From: an uncultured Bacteroidales bacterium
GTDB lineage: Bacteria > Bacteroidota > Bacteroidia > Bacteroidales > Paludibacteraceae
NCBI GenBank assembly: GCA_934728255.1
Contig: CAKVEC010000005.1
Span: 62,001-126,000, forward strand
DNA: 64,000 bases
Direction of reading: 5' to 3'
Part shown: positions 25,586 to 33,388 of the stretch, piece by piece
Position numbering within the stretch: position 1 is the first letter of the stretch
Layout: every line of letters begins with the position of its first letter
The notes under the pieces: model-generated
Told to the model about the DNA's origin: nothing
What the model saw: the letters and a program-made list of their open reading frames with translations, nothing else
Database searches by the model: none
Position numbers and translations under genes: made by a program

Positions 25586-26647
25586 ATGGCACGGAAAGAC
25601 TTGGCACAAGCCAAAGACGCAAAGAAGGACGAGTTCTACACCCAATTGGACGACATAGCCAAAGAACTCAAATACTACAAACCTTATTTCAAAGACAAGG
25701 TCGTATTCTGCAACTGCGACGACCCGTACGAAAGCAACTTCTTCAAGTATTTTGCCCTTAATTTCAACGCATTAGGTCTCAAGAAACTGATAGCGACATG
25801 CTACAACGGTTCGCCTGTATCGGGCAACGAACTGCTGTTGGACTTCGGTACCACCGTGGATGACCCGAAGAAAATCGCCTACAAAGTGGAGATAACCGAG
25901 GTAACGGACACCAACGGCGATGGGGCGATAAACTTGGCAGATATTCAGTATCTGATGCAGAATGACAAGAACGTGATTTCCATTCTGCAAGGCAATGGCG
26001 ATTTCCGTAGTCCCGAGTGCGTGGAACTGCTCCAACAGGCAGATATAGTGGTAACCAACCCGCCGTTCTCGCTGTTTCGGGAGTACGTGGCGCAACTAAT
26101 GGAGTACAACAAGAAGTTCCTTATTATTGGGAATGTTAATGCTGTTACGTACAAAGAGTTTTTCCCTTTGATTAAGGATAACAAAGTGTGGATGGGTGTA
26201 AGTATCCATAGTGGGGATAGGGAATTTAGGGTACCAGATAGTTATCCGTTGCAAGCGGCAGGCTCAAGAGTTGATAAATATGGTGTTAAATATATTCGCG
26301 TAAAGGGCGTGCGCTGGTTCACTAACTTAGATTACCCACAGAGACACGAAGACCTTATTTTGTACAAGCATTACACACCCGAAGAGTATCCCAAGTATGA
26401 TAATTATGAGGCTATCAATGTGAATATGACAAGCGACATTCCTACTGATTACAAAGATGCTATGGGTGTGCCTATTACGTTTTTGGATAAGTATAATCCC
26501 GACCAGTTTGAGATATTGGGACTATCCGCATCTGCCGGATATAATGAAGAGGTAGTAGGCATACCATTTTTAGGAGATAAAGATGCAAGACCACTAATCA
26601 ATGGTAAAAATACCTATGCACGTATTTTTATCCGTAGGAAACAATAA
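25586..26647 (+). CDS. Adenine-specific DNA methyltransferase, M.EcoRI family
   Basis: A 353-residue protein of the EcoRI-methylase family, which transfers a methyl group from S-adenosylmethionine to adenine N6 in DNA. It begins with DLAQAKDAKKDEFYTQLDDI, a typical start for the family, has the CNCDDPYES segment (residues 42-50), and the catalytic NPPF at 158-161 in IVVTNPPFSLFREY. A calcium-loop-like stretch DTNGDGAINLADI (108-120) is a recurrent insert in this family, not a dockerin. Target sequence unknown. No EcoRI-type nuclease is adjacent; the next gene, 385 bases downstream, is a DUF262-HNH protein. Preceded by a 350-base structured leader. Confidence 0.9.
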   Translation: MARKDLAQAKDAKKDEFYTQLDDIAKELKYYKPYFKDKVVFCNCDDPYESNFFKYFALNFNALGLKKLIATCYNGSPVSGNELLLDFGTTVDDPKKIAYKVEITEVTDTNGDGAINLADIQYLMQNDKNVISILQGNGDFRSPECVELLQQADIVVTNPPFSLFREYVAQLMEYNKKFLIIGNVNAVTYKEFFPLIKDNKVWMGVSIHSGDREFRVPDSYPLQAAGSRVDKYGVKYIRVKGVRWFTNLDYPQRHEDLILYKHYTPEEYPKYDNYEAINVNMTSDIPTDYKDAMGVPITFLDKYNPDQFEILGLSASAGYNEEVVGIPFLGDKDARPLINGKNTYARIFIRRKQ

Positions 26648-26690
26648 AGTGAGTTATGCCAATCTTAAAATTTGACGCTTTTTATGGGTT

Positions 26691-26734
26691 GCGCATCCCT
26701 TGCGTATCCCTTGCGTATCCCTTGCGCATCCCTT
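26691..26734. repeat. 11-base tandem repeat
   Basis: Four head-to-tail copies of GCGYATCCCTT 44 bases after the methyltransferase stop. Confidence 0.9.
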
Positions 26735-26810
26735 GCTGTTTGGAGCGACTTTTTGAGAGAGATGAAATGAAGAATAATCTTAACAAATGATACTTTTTGA
26801 GGATTACGCA

Positions 26811-26960
26811 CCGGGGACGCGGACGCCCCGTCCGCGGATGGTTTGGAACAAACCATATAAAAAGCAAAACAAGGCTATCGGTTGCAAGGCTTGCGCCTTG
26901 ACCGCGGACGAGGCGTCCGCGTCCCCGGCGAGAGCAATTGACGACGCGGGACGCGTCGTC
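26811..26960. repeat. GC-rich multi-branched inverted repeat
   Basis: Arms 26811-26837 and 26902-26928 form a 27-bp stem with one mismatch (17 bp plus 9 bp, outer part CCGGGGACGCGGACGCC). Inside are two hairpins, ATGGTTT/AAACCAT and CAAGGC/GCCTTG, and a further GACGACGC/GCGTCGTC hairpin follows at 26940-26960. Locally it is far more GC-rich than its flanks. It fills most of the gap between methyltransferase and nuclease. Confidence 0.8.
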
Positions 26961-27032
26961 CCCATACTACAAAGCATTAATGGGTAATTCGTGGGCAATT
27001 ATATGTTTAACAGAATAAAAACTTAACGAAAT

Positions 27033-28148
27033 ATGATGAAGATTGATTTGGTGCCGATTACGGTGCGGGAACTGTGTGCAAGTTACGAGGACTTGTCGGT
27101 GAGCGAAGAGGGCATCACCGGTTACGGCGGGCGGCTGAATATCCGTCCGAAGTACCAGCGGGAGTTCGTCTATGACGACAAGAAACGCAATGCCGTGATG
27201 GACACCCTCTGGCACGGCTTCCCGCTCAATGTGATGTACTGGGTGCGTATCGGAGAGGACCAATATGAGTTGCTGGACGGGCAACAGCGGACTATCTCGA
27301 TATGCTCGTTTATTGCGGGCGAGTATATGATGACCTTCGACGGCAACCTGCTCGGTTTCGAGAACATGACCGACACGCAGAAGAACCGTATTCTCGACTA
27401 CACGCTGCAGGTATATATCTGCGAGGGGACGGACGAGGAGAAACTGAAATGGTTTCAGACCATCAACATTGCGGGCGAGAAACTGACCGAACAGGAGATA
27501 CGCAACGCCATCTACACAGGTCCGTGGACGACGCAAGCCAAGCGGCGTTTCTCGAAGTCGGGCTGCGTGGCGTACAAGATAGGTTCGGACTATATGACGG
27601 GTTCGCCGATACGGCAGGACTATTTCGAGACCGCCTTGCGCTGGATAGGCGACGCACAGGGGCTGACGATAGAGCAGTATATGGCGCGGCACCAGAACGA
27701 CAGCGATGCCGACGAACTATGGCAGTACTTCCAGAATGTGATACACTGGGTGCAGGTGCATTTCACGAAACTGTACAAGAAAGAGATGAAAGCGGTGGAA
27801 TGGGGTTTGTTATATAACCGCTACAAAGATACTACGCTGACCGCCACGGCGATAGGCGAGGAGGTGGCGCGGCTGATGCGGGACTCGGACGTGCAGAAGA
27901 AATCGGGTATCTTCGAGTACGTGTTCGACCACGACATACGGCACTTGGGTATCCGTGCTTTCGACGACAACACCAAGCGGGAGGTCTATGAGCGGCAGGA
28001 CGGCGTGTGTCCGCTGTGCGGGAAGCATTTCGAGATAGAGCAGATGGAGGCCGACCACATCACGCCGTGGGTGGAAGGCGGCCGGACGGTGGCGGAGAAC
28101 TGCCAGATGTTGTGCAGGGAGTGCAACAGACGGAAGAGTGCGAAATAA
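27033..28148 (+). CDS. DUF262 and HNH domain nuclease (GmrSD-like)
   Basis: A 371-residue protein with an N-terminal DUF262 (ParB/GmrS-like) domain: RPKYQREFVYDDKKRNAVMD near residues 38-57 and LLDGQQRTISI at 80-90, where DGQQR is the conserved nucleotide-site motif. The C-terminal 46 residues are an HNH zinc finger with CPLC, ADHITPWVEGG, and CRECNRRK, both Cys pairs and the catalytic His present. In GmrSD enzymes these two activities form a type IV, modification-dependent restriction nuclease. This protein may therefore cut DNA according to its modification and may be functionally linked to the upstream methyltransferase. No dedicated promoter box is seen; start ATGATG at 27033. Confidence 0.85.
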   Translation: MMKIDLVPITVRELCASYEDLSVSEEGITGYGGRLNIRPKYQREFVYDDKKRNAVMDTLWHGFPLNVMYWVRIGEDQYELLDGQQRTISICSFIAGEYMMTFDGNLLGFENMTDTQKNRILDYTLQVYICEGTDEEKLKWFQTINIAGEKLTEQEIRNAIYTGPWTTQAKRRFSKSGCVAYKIGSDYMTGSPIRQDYFETALRWIGDAQGLTIEQYMARHQNDSDADELWQYFQNVIHWVQVHFTKLYKKEMKAVEWGLLYNRYKDTTLTATAIGEEVARLMRDSDVQKKSGIFEYVFDHDIRHLGIRAFDDNTKREVYERQDGVCPLCGKHFEIEQMEADHITPWVEGGRTVAENCQMLCRECNRRKSAK

Positions 28149-28150
28149 AA

Positions 28151-28186
28151 AACAATGGGGCATACCGAAATGCCCCATTGTTTCAT
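28151..28186. terminator. Bidirectional terminator
   Basis: ACAATGGGGCAT pairs with ATGCCCCATTGT over a short loop, with A and T runs on the two sides. It serves the nuclease gene and the convergent ppdK. Confidence 0.85.
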
Positions 28187-28227
28187 TTTATGTATTTCTA
28201 TGTACCTAAACGGCACATAAAATGCTG

Positions 28228-30957
28228 TTATTTCTCGTCTTCGATAGCGGCTTGAGCGGCAGCGAGGCGTGCGATAGGCACACGGAAAGGCGAGCAACTT
28301 GCGTAGTTCATGCCGATACGGGCGCAGAACTTCACGCTGCTGGGTTCGCCACCATGCTCACCGCAGATACCGGTGCGCAATCCCGGACGGACAGCACGAC
28401 CCTTCTCAACAGCCATCTTGATGAGTTGACCTACACCATTCTGGTCGAGCACCTGGAACGGATCCACCTTCAGAATCTTCTGCTCAAGGTAAGCGGGCAG
28501 GAAGGAAGCGATGTCGTCGCGGCTGTAACCGAAGGTCATCTGGGTGAGGTCGTTGGTACCGAAACTGAAGTACTGCGCCTCGGTAGCAATACGGTCGGCA
28601 GTGAGGGCAGCACGCGGAATCTCAATCATCGTACCTACCTCAAACTCTACCTCTGTGCCATACTCGGCAAATACCTCTTTCGCCGTGCGCATAATAACAT
28701 CTTTCTGCTGCTTGAACTCGTAGAGGATACCAATCAGCGGCACCATAATCTCGGGCATCGGGTGCTTGCCCTCTTTCTTCAACTCGCACGCAGCCGAGAG
28801 GATAGCGCGGGTCTGCATAGCGGTGATTTCGGGGAAGGTGATACCCAAACGGCAGCCACGGTGACCAAGCATCGGGTTGTTCTCTGCCAATGAGTTGACA
28901 CGCTGCTGAATCTCCTCAACGCTTACGCCCATCTCTTTTGCCATGGTCTCTTGTCCCTTCAGATCGTGGGGAACGAACTCATGCAACGGTGGGTCGAGCA
29001 GACGGATATTGACAGGGCAACCGTCCATCGCCTCGAGGATACCCTTGAAGTCAGCCTTCTGGTAGGGCAGCAGTTTAGCCAATGCTTTCTCGCGTCCGGC
29101 AGCATCCTTGGCGAGAATCATCTCACGCATAGCGATGATTTTCTTGTCGTCGAAGAACATGTGCTCGGTACGGGTAAGACCGATACCTTTGGCACCGAAA
29201 GCGCGTGCTACTGCAGCATCGTGCGGTGTGTCGGCATTGGTACGAACCTGCATGTGGGTGTACTTGTCGCAGAGGTCCATGAGTGCCTTGAAGTCGCCGC
29301 TGAGTTCGGCAGCACGGGTCTCAATCTGACCTGCATACACTTGACCTGTGGAACCGTTGAGCGAGATGTAGTCACCCTCTTTGTAGGTAACGCCCTCGAT
29401 GGTAACGGTTTTGGCTTTGTAGTCCACGATGATAGCACCGGCACCCGAAACGCAGCACTTGCCCATACCACGAGCCACAACGGCAGCGTGCGATGTCATA
29501 CCTCCACGTGCTGTGAGGATACCTTCGGCAGCAGACATACCAGCGAGGTCCTCGGGACTGGTCTCGATACGTACCATAACCACTTTGTGTCCGTCTTTGT
29601 GCCACTCTTGTGCATCATCGGCGTGGAAGACAATCTGTCCGCAGGCAGCACCCGGGCTGGCAGGCAGACCTTGGGTGATAACTTTGGCTTTCTTGAGCGC
29701 CTCTTTGTCAAATACGGGGTGGAGCAGTTCGTCCAATTTCTGCGGTTCGCAGCGCATGACAGCGGTCTTCTCATCGATAACGCCCTCGCGCATCAGATCC
29801 ATGGCAATCTTCACCATAGCGGTACCTGTGCGCTTGCCGTTACGAGTCTGCAGGAACCAGAGTTTGCCCTCTTGAACGGTGAACTCCATATCCTGCATAT
29901 CTTTGTAGTGGTCTTCCAACTTCTGTTGGATGGTATTCAGTTCCTGATACAGAGCAGGCATAGCCTCTTCCATACTCGGGTACTTGCTGGCACGCTCTTC
30001 CTCACTGATACCCTGTAGTTTAGCCCAACGGCGGCTGCCCTCGAGGGTAATCTGCTGCGGGGTACGGATACCGGCAACCACGTCTTCACCCTGTGCGTTT
30101 ACGAGGTACTCACCGTTGAAGATGTTCTCACCTGTAGCGGCATCACGGCTGAAGCAAACGCCCGTAGCCGAGGTCTCGCCCATGTTGCCGAACACCATTG
30201 CCATCACCGAAACGGCGGTTCCCCATTCGTCAGGAATACCTTCCATCTTACGATAGAGGATAGCACGCTCGTTCATCCAACTGCGGAAAACGGCACAGAT
30301 AGCCCCCCAGAGTTGCTCGATAGGATCATCGGGGAAGTCCTTGCCGGTCTGCTCTTTGATAGCGGTTTTGAAGCGTGCCACGAGGAGTTTCAACTCGTCC
30401 ACATTCAAGTCTTTGTCCAACTTGATGCCGCGGATAGCCTTTACCTCTTCGATGATAGCCTCAAACGGATCTATGTCCTCTTTGTTTACGGGCTTCATAC
30501 CGAGTACTACGTCACCATACATCTGTACGAAACGGCGGTAACTATCGTAAACGAAGTGAGGGTTGTTGGTCTTTTCTACCATACCTTCGGCAACAGTGTC
30601 GTTCAAACCAAGGTTGAGGATGGTATCCATCATACCCGGCATGGAGGCACGTGCACCCGAGCGGACGCTGACGAGCAGCGGGTTTTTCGGGTCGCCGAAC
30701 TTGCTATTCATCAGGGTCTCGATGTGCTTAACAGCCGCCATTACTTCGTCGTTAAGAATACCGACGATTGTCTCCTGACCTACTTCATAATACTCGTTGC
30801 AAACATCAGTCGTGATGGTGAATCCCGGAGGTACGGGTACCCCCACAAGGTTCATCTCGGCGCAGTTGGCACCTTTTCCGCCCAGTTGCTCGCGCATCTG
30901 GGCATTACCCTCGGCTTTTCCATTTCCGAAAGTATAGACTCTTTTCTTGTTTTCCAT
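28228..30957 (-). CDS. ppdK: Pyruvate, phosphate dikinase
   Basis: A 909-residue cytoplasmic enzyme interconverting pyruvate, ATP and phosphate with phosphoenolpyruvate, AMP and pyrophosphate; in anaerobic Bacteroidales it usually supports pyrophosphate-based glycolysis or gluconeogenesis. The N-terminal ATP-grasp part begins VYTFGNGKAEGNAQMREQLG and has GGKGANCAEM. The swivelling phosphohistidine domain has GGMTSHAAVVARGMGK (catalytic His). The C-terminal TIM barrel carries GIGLTRTEHMFF and the LTQMTFGYSRDD and GICGEHGG motifs. Length is normal. It follows a small lipoprotein gene by 42 bases on the same strand. Confidence 0.97.
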   Translation of the reverse strand: MENKKRVYTFGNGKAEGNAQMREQLGGKGANCAEMNLVGVPVPPGFTITTDVCNEYYEVGQETIVGILNDEVMAAVKHIETLMNSKFGDPKNPLLVSVRSGARASMPGMMDTILNLGLNDTVAEGMVEKTNNPHFVYDSYRRFVQMYGDVVLGMKPVNKEDIDPFEAIIEEVKAIRGIKLDKDLNVDELKLLVARFKTAIKEQTGKDFPDDPIEQLWGAICAVFRSWMNERAILYRKMEGIPDEWGTAVSVMAMVFGNMGETSATGVCFSRDAATGENIFNGEYLVNAQGEDVVAGIRTPQQITLEGSRRWAKLQGISEEERASKYPSMEEAMPALYQELNTIQQKLEDHYKDMQDMEFTVQEGKLWFLQTRNGKRTGTAMVKIAMDLMREGVIDEKTAVMRCEPQKLDELLHPVFDKEALKKAKVITQGLPASPGAACGQIVFHADDAQEWHKDGHKVVMVRIETSPEDLAGMSAAEGILTARGGMTSHAAVVARGMGKCCVSGAGAIIVDYKAKTVTIEGVTYKEGDYISLNGSTGQVYAGQIETRAAELSGDFKALMDLCDKYTHMQVRTNADTPHDAAVARAFGAKGIGLTRTEHMFFDDKKIIAMREMILAKDAAGREKALAKLLPYQKADFKGILEAMDGCPVNIRLLDPPLHEFVPHDLKGQETMAKEMGVSVEEIQQRVNSLAENNPMLGHRGCRLGITFPEITAMQTRAILSAACELKKEGKHPMPEIMVPLIGILYEFKQQKDVIMRTAKEVFAEYGTEVEFEVGTMIEIPRAALTADRIATEAQYFSFGTNDLTQMTFGYSRDDIASFLPAYLEQKILKVDPFQVLDQNGVGQLIKMAVEKGRAVRPGLRTGICGEHGGEPSSVKFCARIGMNYASCSPFRVPIARLAAAQAAIEDEK

Positions 30958-30999
30958 TGTTAGTTATTGTATTATATAATGTACGTGATTGTTTTTTCT

Positions 31000-31239
31000 T
31001 TATTCTTCACTATCTATTTCATCGGCAATATCCGCCAAACGCTGTTCCAAGTCCTGATGCCGGTCATTTTGTGTGGTGCTGTCTTGGGATTCGAGAAAAC
31101 GGTCGTATTCATCAGGGTCGTATGGAGCAGGACCATAGCAGGCAGCAAAAGTAAACGCTACAGCCGACAACAAACAGAGCCGAATTCCCCCTTGTAGTAA
31201 GTTGTTCCAGCCTGTACGAAGAAAATGTTTGTTTTTCAT
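31000..31239 (-). CDS. Small lipoprotein upstream of ppdK
   Basis: A 79-residue protein starting at the ATG at 31239. A signal with GWNNLLQGGIRLCLLSAVAF ends in a FAAC lipobox, and the mature part starts CYGPAPYDPDEYDRF followed by an acidic, hydrophilic tail. The GWN and C-YG-PY pattern resembles the small radical-SAM-associated lipoproteins of Bacteroidota, but no radical SAM gene is present and the body is shorter, so that is only a resemblance. A longer in-frame start at 31332 would bury the signal. It is probably co-transcribed with ppdK from the promoter at 31337-31367. Confidence 0.65.
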   Translation of the reverse strand: MKNKHFLRTGWNNLLQGGIRLCLLSAVAFTFAACYGPAPYDPDEYDRFLESQDSTTQNDRHQDLEQRLADIADEIDSEE

Positions 31240-31336
31240 AAATTTATCCGATGAGTGTGGCGTAGGGCGGTTGATAGTGAATAAAAAAGGAAACACATCT
31301 GTTTCCAAGTTAAGGAATTTTGCCCTAAACACTTTG

Positions 31337-31367
31337 CAAAAGTACTGCTTTTTTTCTGATTGCGCAA
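31337..31367 (-). promoter_or_regulatory. Promoter of the lipoprotein-ppdK unit
   Basis: Minus strand TTG, 20 bases, TACTTTTG; the spacer ends AAAAAAAGCAG as in other promoters here. Confidence 0.75.
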
Positions 31368-31544
31368 TAGTTGGGCTTTTTTTCTAAATAAATATGTCAA
31401 ATTTCTTTTTATGGTATGTTTTACAACATATTTTCGAGTTGGCGGAAGGGAAAAGCGTTTGCAATAAATTTATGCATAAACGCTGTATAAATAGTGAATA
31501 TTTTGCATAAAAGAGAAGTTTATTCTCCCCAGAAAAACTAATTC

Positions 31545-31610
31545 TTTCTACGTCCTTTCTACGTCTTTTCTCCGTAATTGGTATTAGGATGTATAGAGAT
31601 TGCATACATT
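31545..31610. repeat. CTACGT element, copy C (11-base period)
   Basis: TTTCTACGTCC, TTTCTACGTCT, TTTCTCCGTAA, TTGGTATTAGG, ATGTATAGAGA. It shares even the degenerate fourth and fifth units with copy A. The flanking 31.37-31.73 kb has no gene. Confidence 0.8.
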
Positions 31611-31646
31611 GTATATTTTTTATTCTTTACAAAATATCTTTTTATC

Positions 31647-31677
31647 TTGTGTAATTCGGCAATTAGATGTATCTTTG
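31647..31677 (+). promoter_or_regulatory. Promoter upstream of the decayed genes
   Basis: TTG, 20 bases, TATCTTTG. It now reads into two pseudogenes and then the histidine kinase, which has no closer promoter. Confidence 0.7.
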
Positions 31678-31731
31678 CAGCAGAAAAACGTACACCACAA
31701 TACCGATTAACTTACTAAAATTTTCCATATC

Positions 31732-31938
31732 ATGAAAAAACTAAATTCTTTTGTTAGCAGCATTTTTCTGCTGTGCACTTATTTATCGAGCAGAATAATC
31801 ATTTGTCCGATGTGCAGTCTGCCACAGATATGGAAACCAATGGCGTAAATGTCAATGAGTTTCAAATCACTTTGTTGCAAAAGATAGAAGAACTGACCTT
31901 GTATATCTCAGCAGGATAAACAAATCCAAAGTATGTAA
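31732..31938 (+). pseudogene. Decayed exported protein, two frameshifts
   Basis: An ATG at 31732 opens a signal-peptide-like start (MKKLNSFVSSIFLLCTYLSS). After it the sense continues only in another frame, giving QNNHLSDVQSATDMETNGV and then NEFQITLLQKIEELTLYIS, and a third frame supplies QQDKQIQSM and a stop at 31938. The LLQKIEELTLYI...QQDKQI pattern is the C-terminal coiled coil typical of Bacteroidota proteins with long exported bodies. It looks like an internally deleted and frameshifted remnant. Confidence 0.7.
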
Positions 31939-31970
31939 CAGGAAATCAATAACATAAAACAATCTCAACT

Positions 31971-32266
31971 ATGAAAAAGTATTTTTTTGTTTTGCAAGTA
32001 GGTTTTGTCTTTTTATTGGTGTTGTGTAGCGGCTGCAAAAGTCGCATAGTAATAAACCCACCGGAGAGCATTTACTTTCAAGTCATTAAATTACAAAACC
32101 AGAGTATGCTAATTATGTAACTGCAACAATCGTTAATGGGCTTGGAATGAAGCGGGAGTAATAGCAGAGCGATCGTTTTACGGAGTGTTATGATTTATCT
32201 TCCAATTATATCCTCTATGCCAATACTACCAATGGGGTGAAACGAACAATGTTTATCAAGCAATGA
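31971..32266 (+). pseudogene. Decayed lipoprotein gene, frameshifted, coupled to the kinase
   Basis: An ATG at 31971 gives a lipoprotein start (MKKYFFVLQVGFVFLLVLCS, then GC) and ends early after 49 residues. Downstream the other frames carry EYANYVTATIVNGLG, then AWNEAGVIAERSFYG, then ECYDLSSNYILYANTTNGV and KRTMFIKQ with a TGA at 32264-32266. That stop overlaps the histidine kinase ATG as ATGA, which suggests the intact gene was translationally coupled to the kinase and may have been its sensory partner. Three or more shifts make a sequencing error less likely. Confidence 0.65.
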
Positions 32267-33363
32267 ACGGAAAAAACATAGGCGGTTTGGTGCTGGCGGT
32301 GTCGCTGGTGATTGTGGCGGCATCGGTGCTGTTTACCAACAATCTGGCGCGGCAGTTGGCACAAGAGGAGCAGAAAAATGTGGCGATATGGGCGGAGGCA
32401 ACGCGGCAACTGATAGTGGCGGACGAGAACACGGATATCGATTTTGTAACGACCATCATCGAAAACAATACCAATATCCCGGTTTATATGACCGATTCGG
32501 CAGGGAGAGTGTTGGTCAGCCGCAATGTACGACACCCCGTGGCCGACCCGCGCACGCTGAACGGACCGATCGAACTGCGTATATCGGACGACAATATACA
32601 ATATATCTATTACGACGAGTCGAACCTGTTGCGGCAGTTGCGCTATGTGCCGTATGTACAGTTTGCTCTGATTTTTATTTTTATAGCCATTGCGGTATTG
32701 ATGATGCTGACGGCGCAGCGCAGCGAGCAGAACCGTGTATGGGTGGGGTTGAGCAAAGAGACAGCACACCAATTGGGTACGCCTATTTCCTCGCTCAATG
32801 CATGGCAGGAACTGCTGGCAGACCGTTACCCGGAGGACGATTTGATACCGCAGATGAAAAAGGACATCGATCGTCTGCATATCATTGCCGACCGCTTCTC
32901 GAAGATAGGCAGTGAACCCGAATTGCAGGAAACCGACATCGTACAACCGCTACGCGAGACGGTATCCTATATGCGCACACGTATATCGAAGAAGGTGGAG
33001 ATTGAGACTGTGCTGCCGGATAATGAATGGCAGATGAGGCTCAATGTGCCGCTATTCGAATGGGTGTTGGAGAACCTGATTAAGAATGCGGTGGACGCTA
33101 TGAGCGGGGTGGGGAAGATCACCATTGAGATGCAGGAGAAAGAAGAAGGCGAGGTGTGGATAGACATCACCGATACGGGCAAGGGTATGGACAAGCGCAC
33201 GTTGCGCCGTATATTCCAAGCGGGGTTCACTACCAAGAAACGCGGCTGGGGGCTCGGATTACCGCTGTCGAAACGTATTATTGAGGAATATCACGGCGGA
33301 AAATTGTTTGTCAAATCCAGCAAACCCGGCGAAGGCACGACATTCCGCATTGTGCTGAAATAA
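32263..33363 (+). CDS. Orphan sensor histidine kinase
   Basis: A 366-residue inner-membrane kinase. Helices at residues 7-26 and 131-150 bracket a periplasmic sensor domain of about 100 residues. The kinase core follows: H box ETAHQLGTPISSL with phospho-acceptor His169, N box NLIKNAVDAM, G1 DTGKGM, and G2 RGWGLGLPLSKRI. No response regulator gene is next to it, so its partner is elsewhere. The ATG overlaps the stop of a decayed lipoprotein gene. The atypical HQLGTP in the H box matches a Bacteroidota kinase subgroup. Confidence 0.92.
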   Translation: MNGKNIGGLVLAVSLVIVAASVLFTNNLARQLAQEEQKNVAIWAEATRQLIVADENTDIDFVTTIIENNTNIPVYMTDSAGRVLVSRNVRHPVADPRTLNGPIELRISDDNIQYIYYDESNLLRQLRYVPYVQFALIFIFIAIAVLMMLTAQRSEQNRVWVGLSKETAHQLGTPISSLNAWQELLADRYPEDDLIPQMKKDIDRLHIIADRFSKIGSEPELQETDIVQPLRETVSYMRTRISKKVEIETVLPDNEWQMRLNVPLFEWVLENLIKNAVDAMSGVGKITIEMQEKEEGEVWIDITDTGKGMDKRTLRRIFQAGFTTKKRGWGLGLPLSKRIIEEYHGGKLFVKSSKPGEGTTFRIVLK

Positions 33364-33388
33364 ATGTATCTTTCAATACGCTAATACT

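Noticed and set aside
25907..25950. Dockerin domain within the methyltransferase
   Set aside because: The single calcium-loop-like motif is a normal insert of this methyltransferase family; a dockerin needs two such loops and a secreted protein.
28951..30018. 355-codon frame antisense to ppdK
   Set aside because: Shadow of ppdK codon usage; no motif and no promoter.
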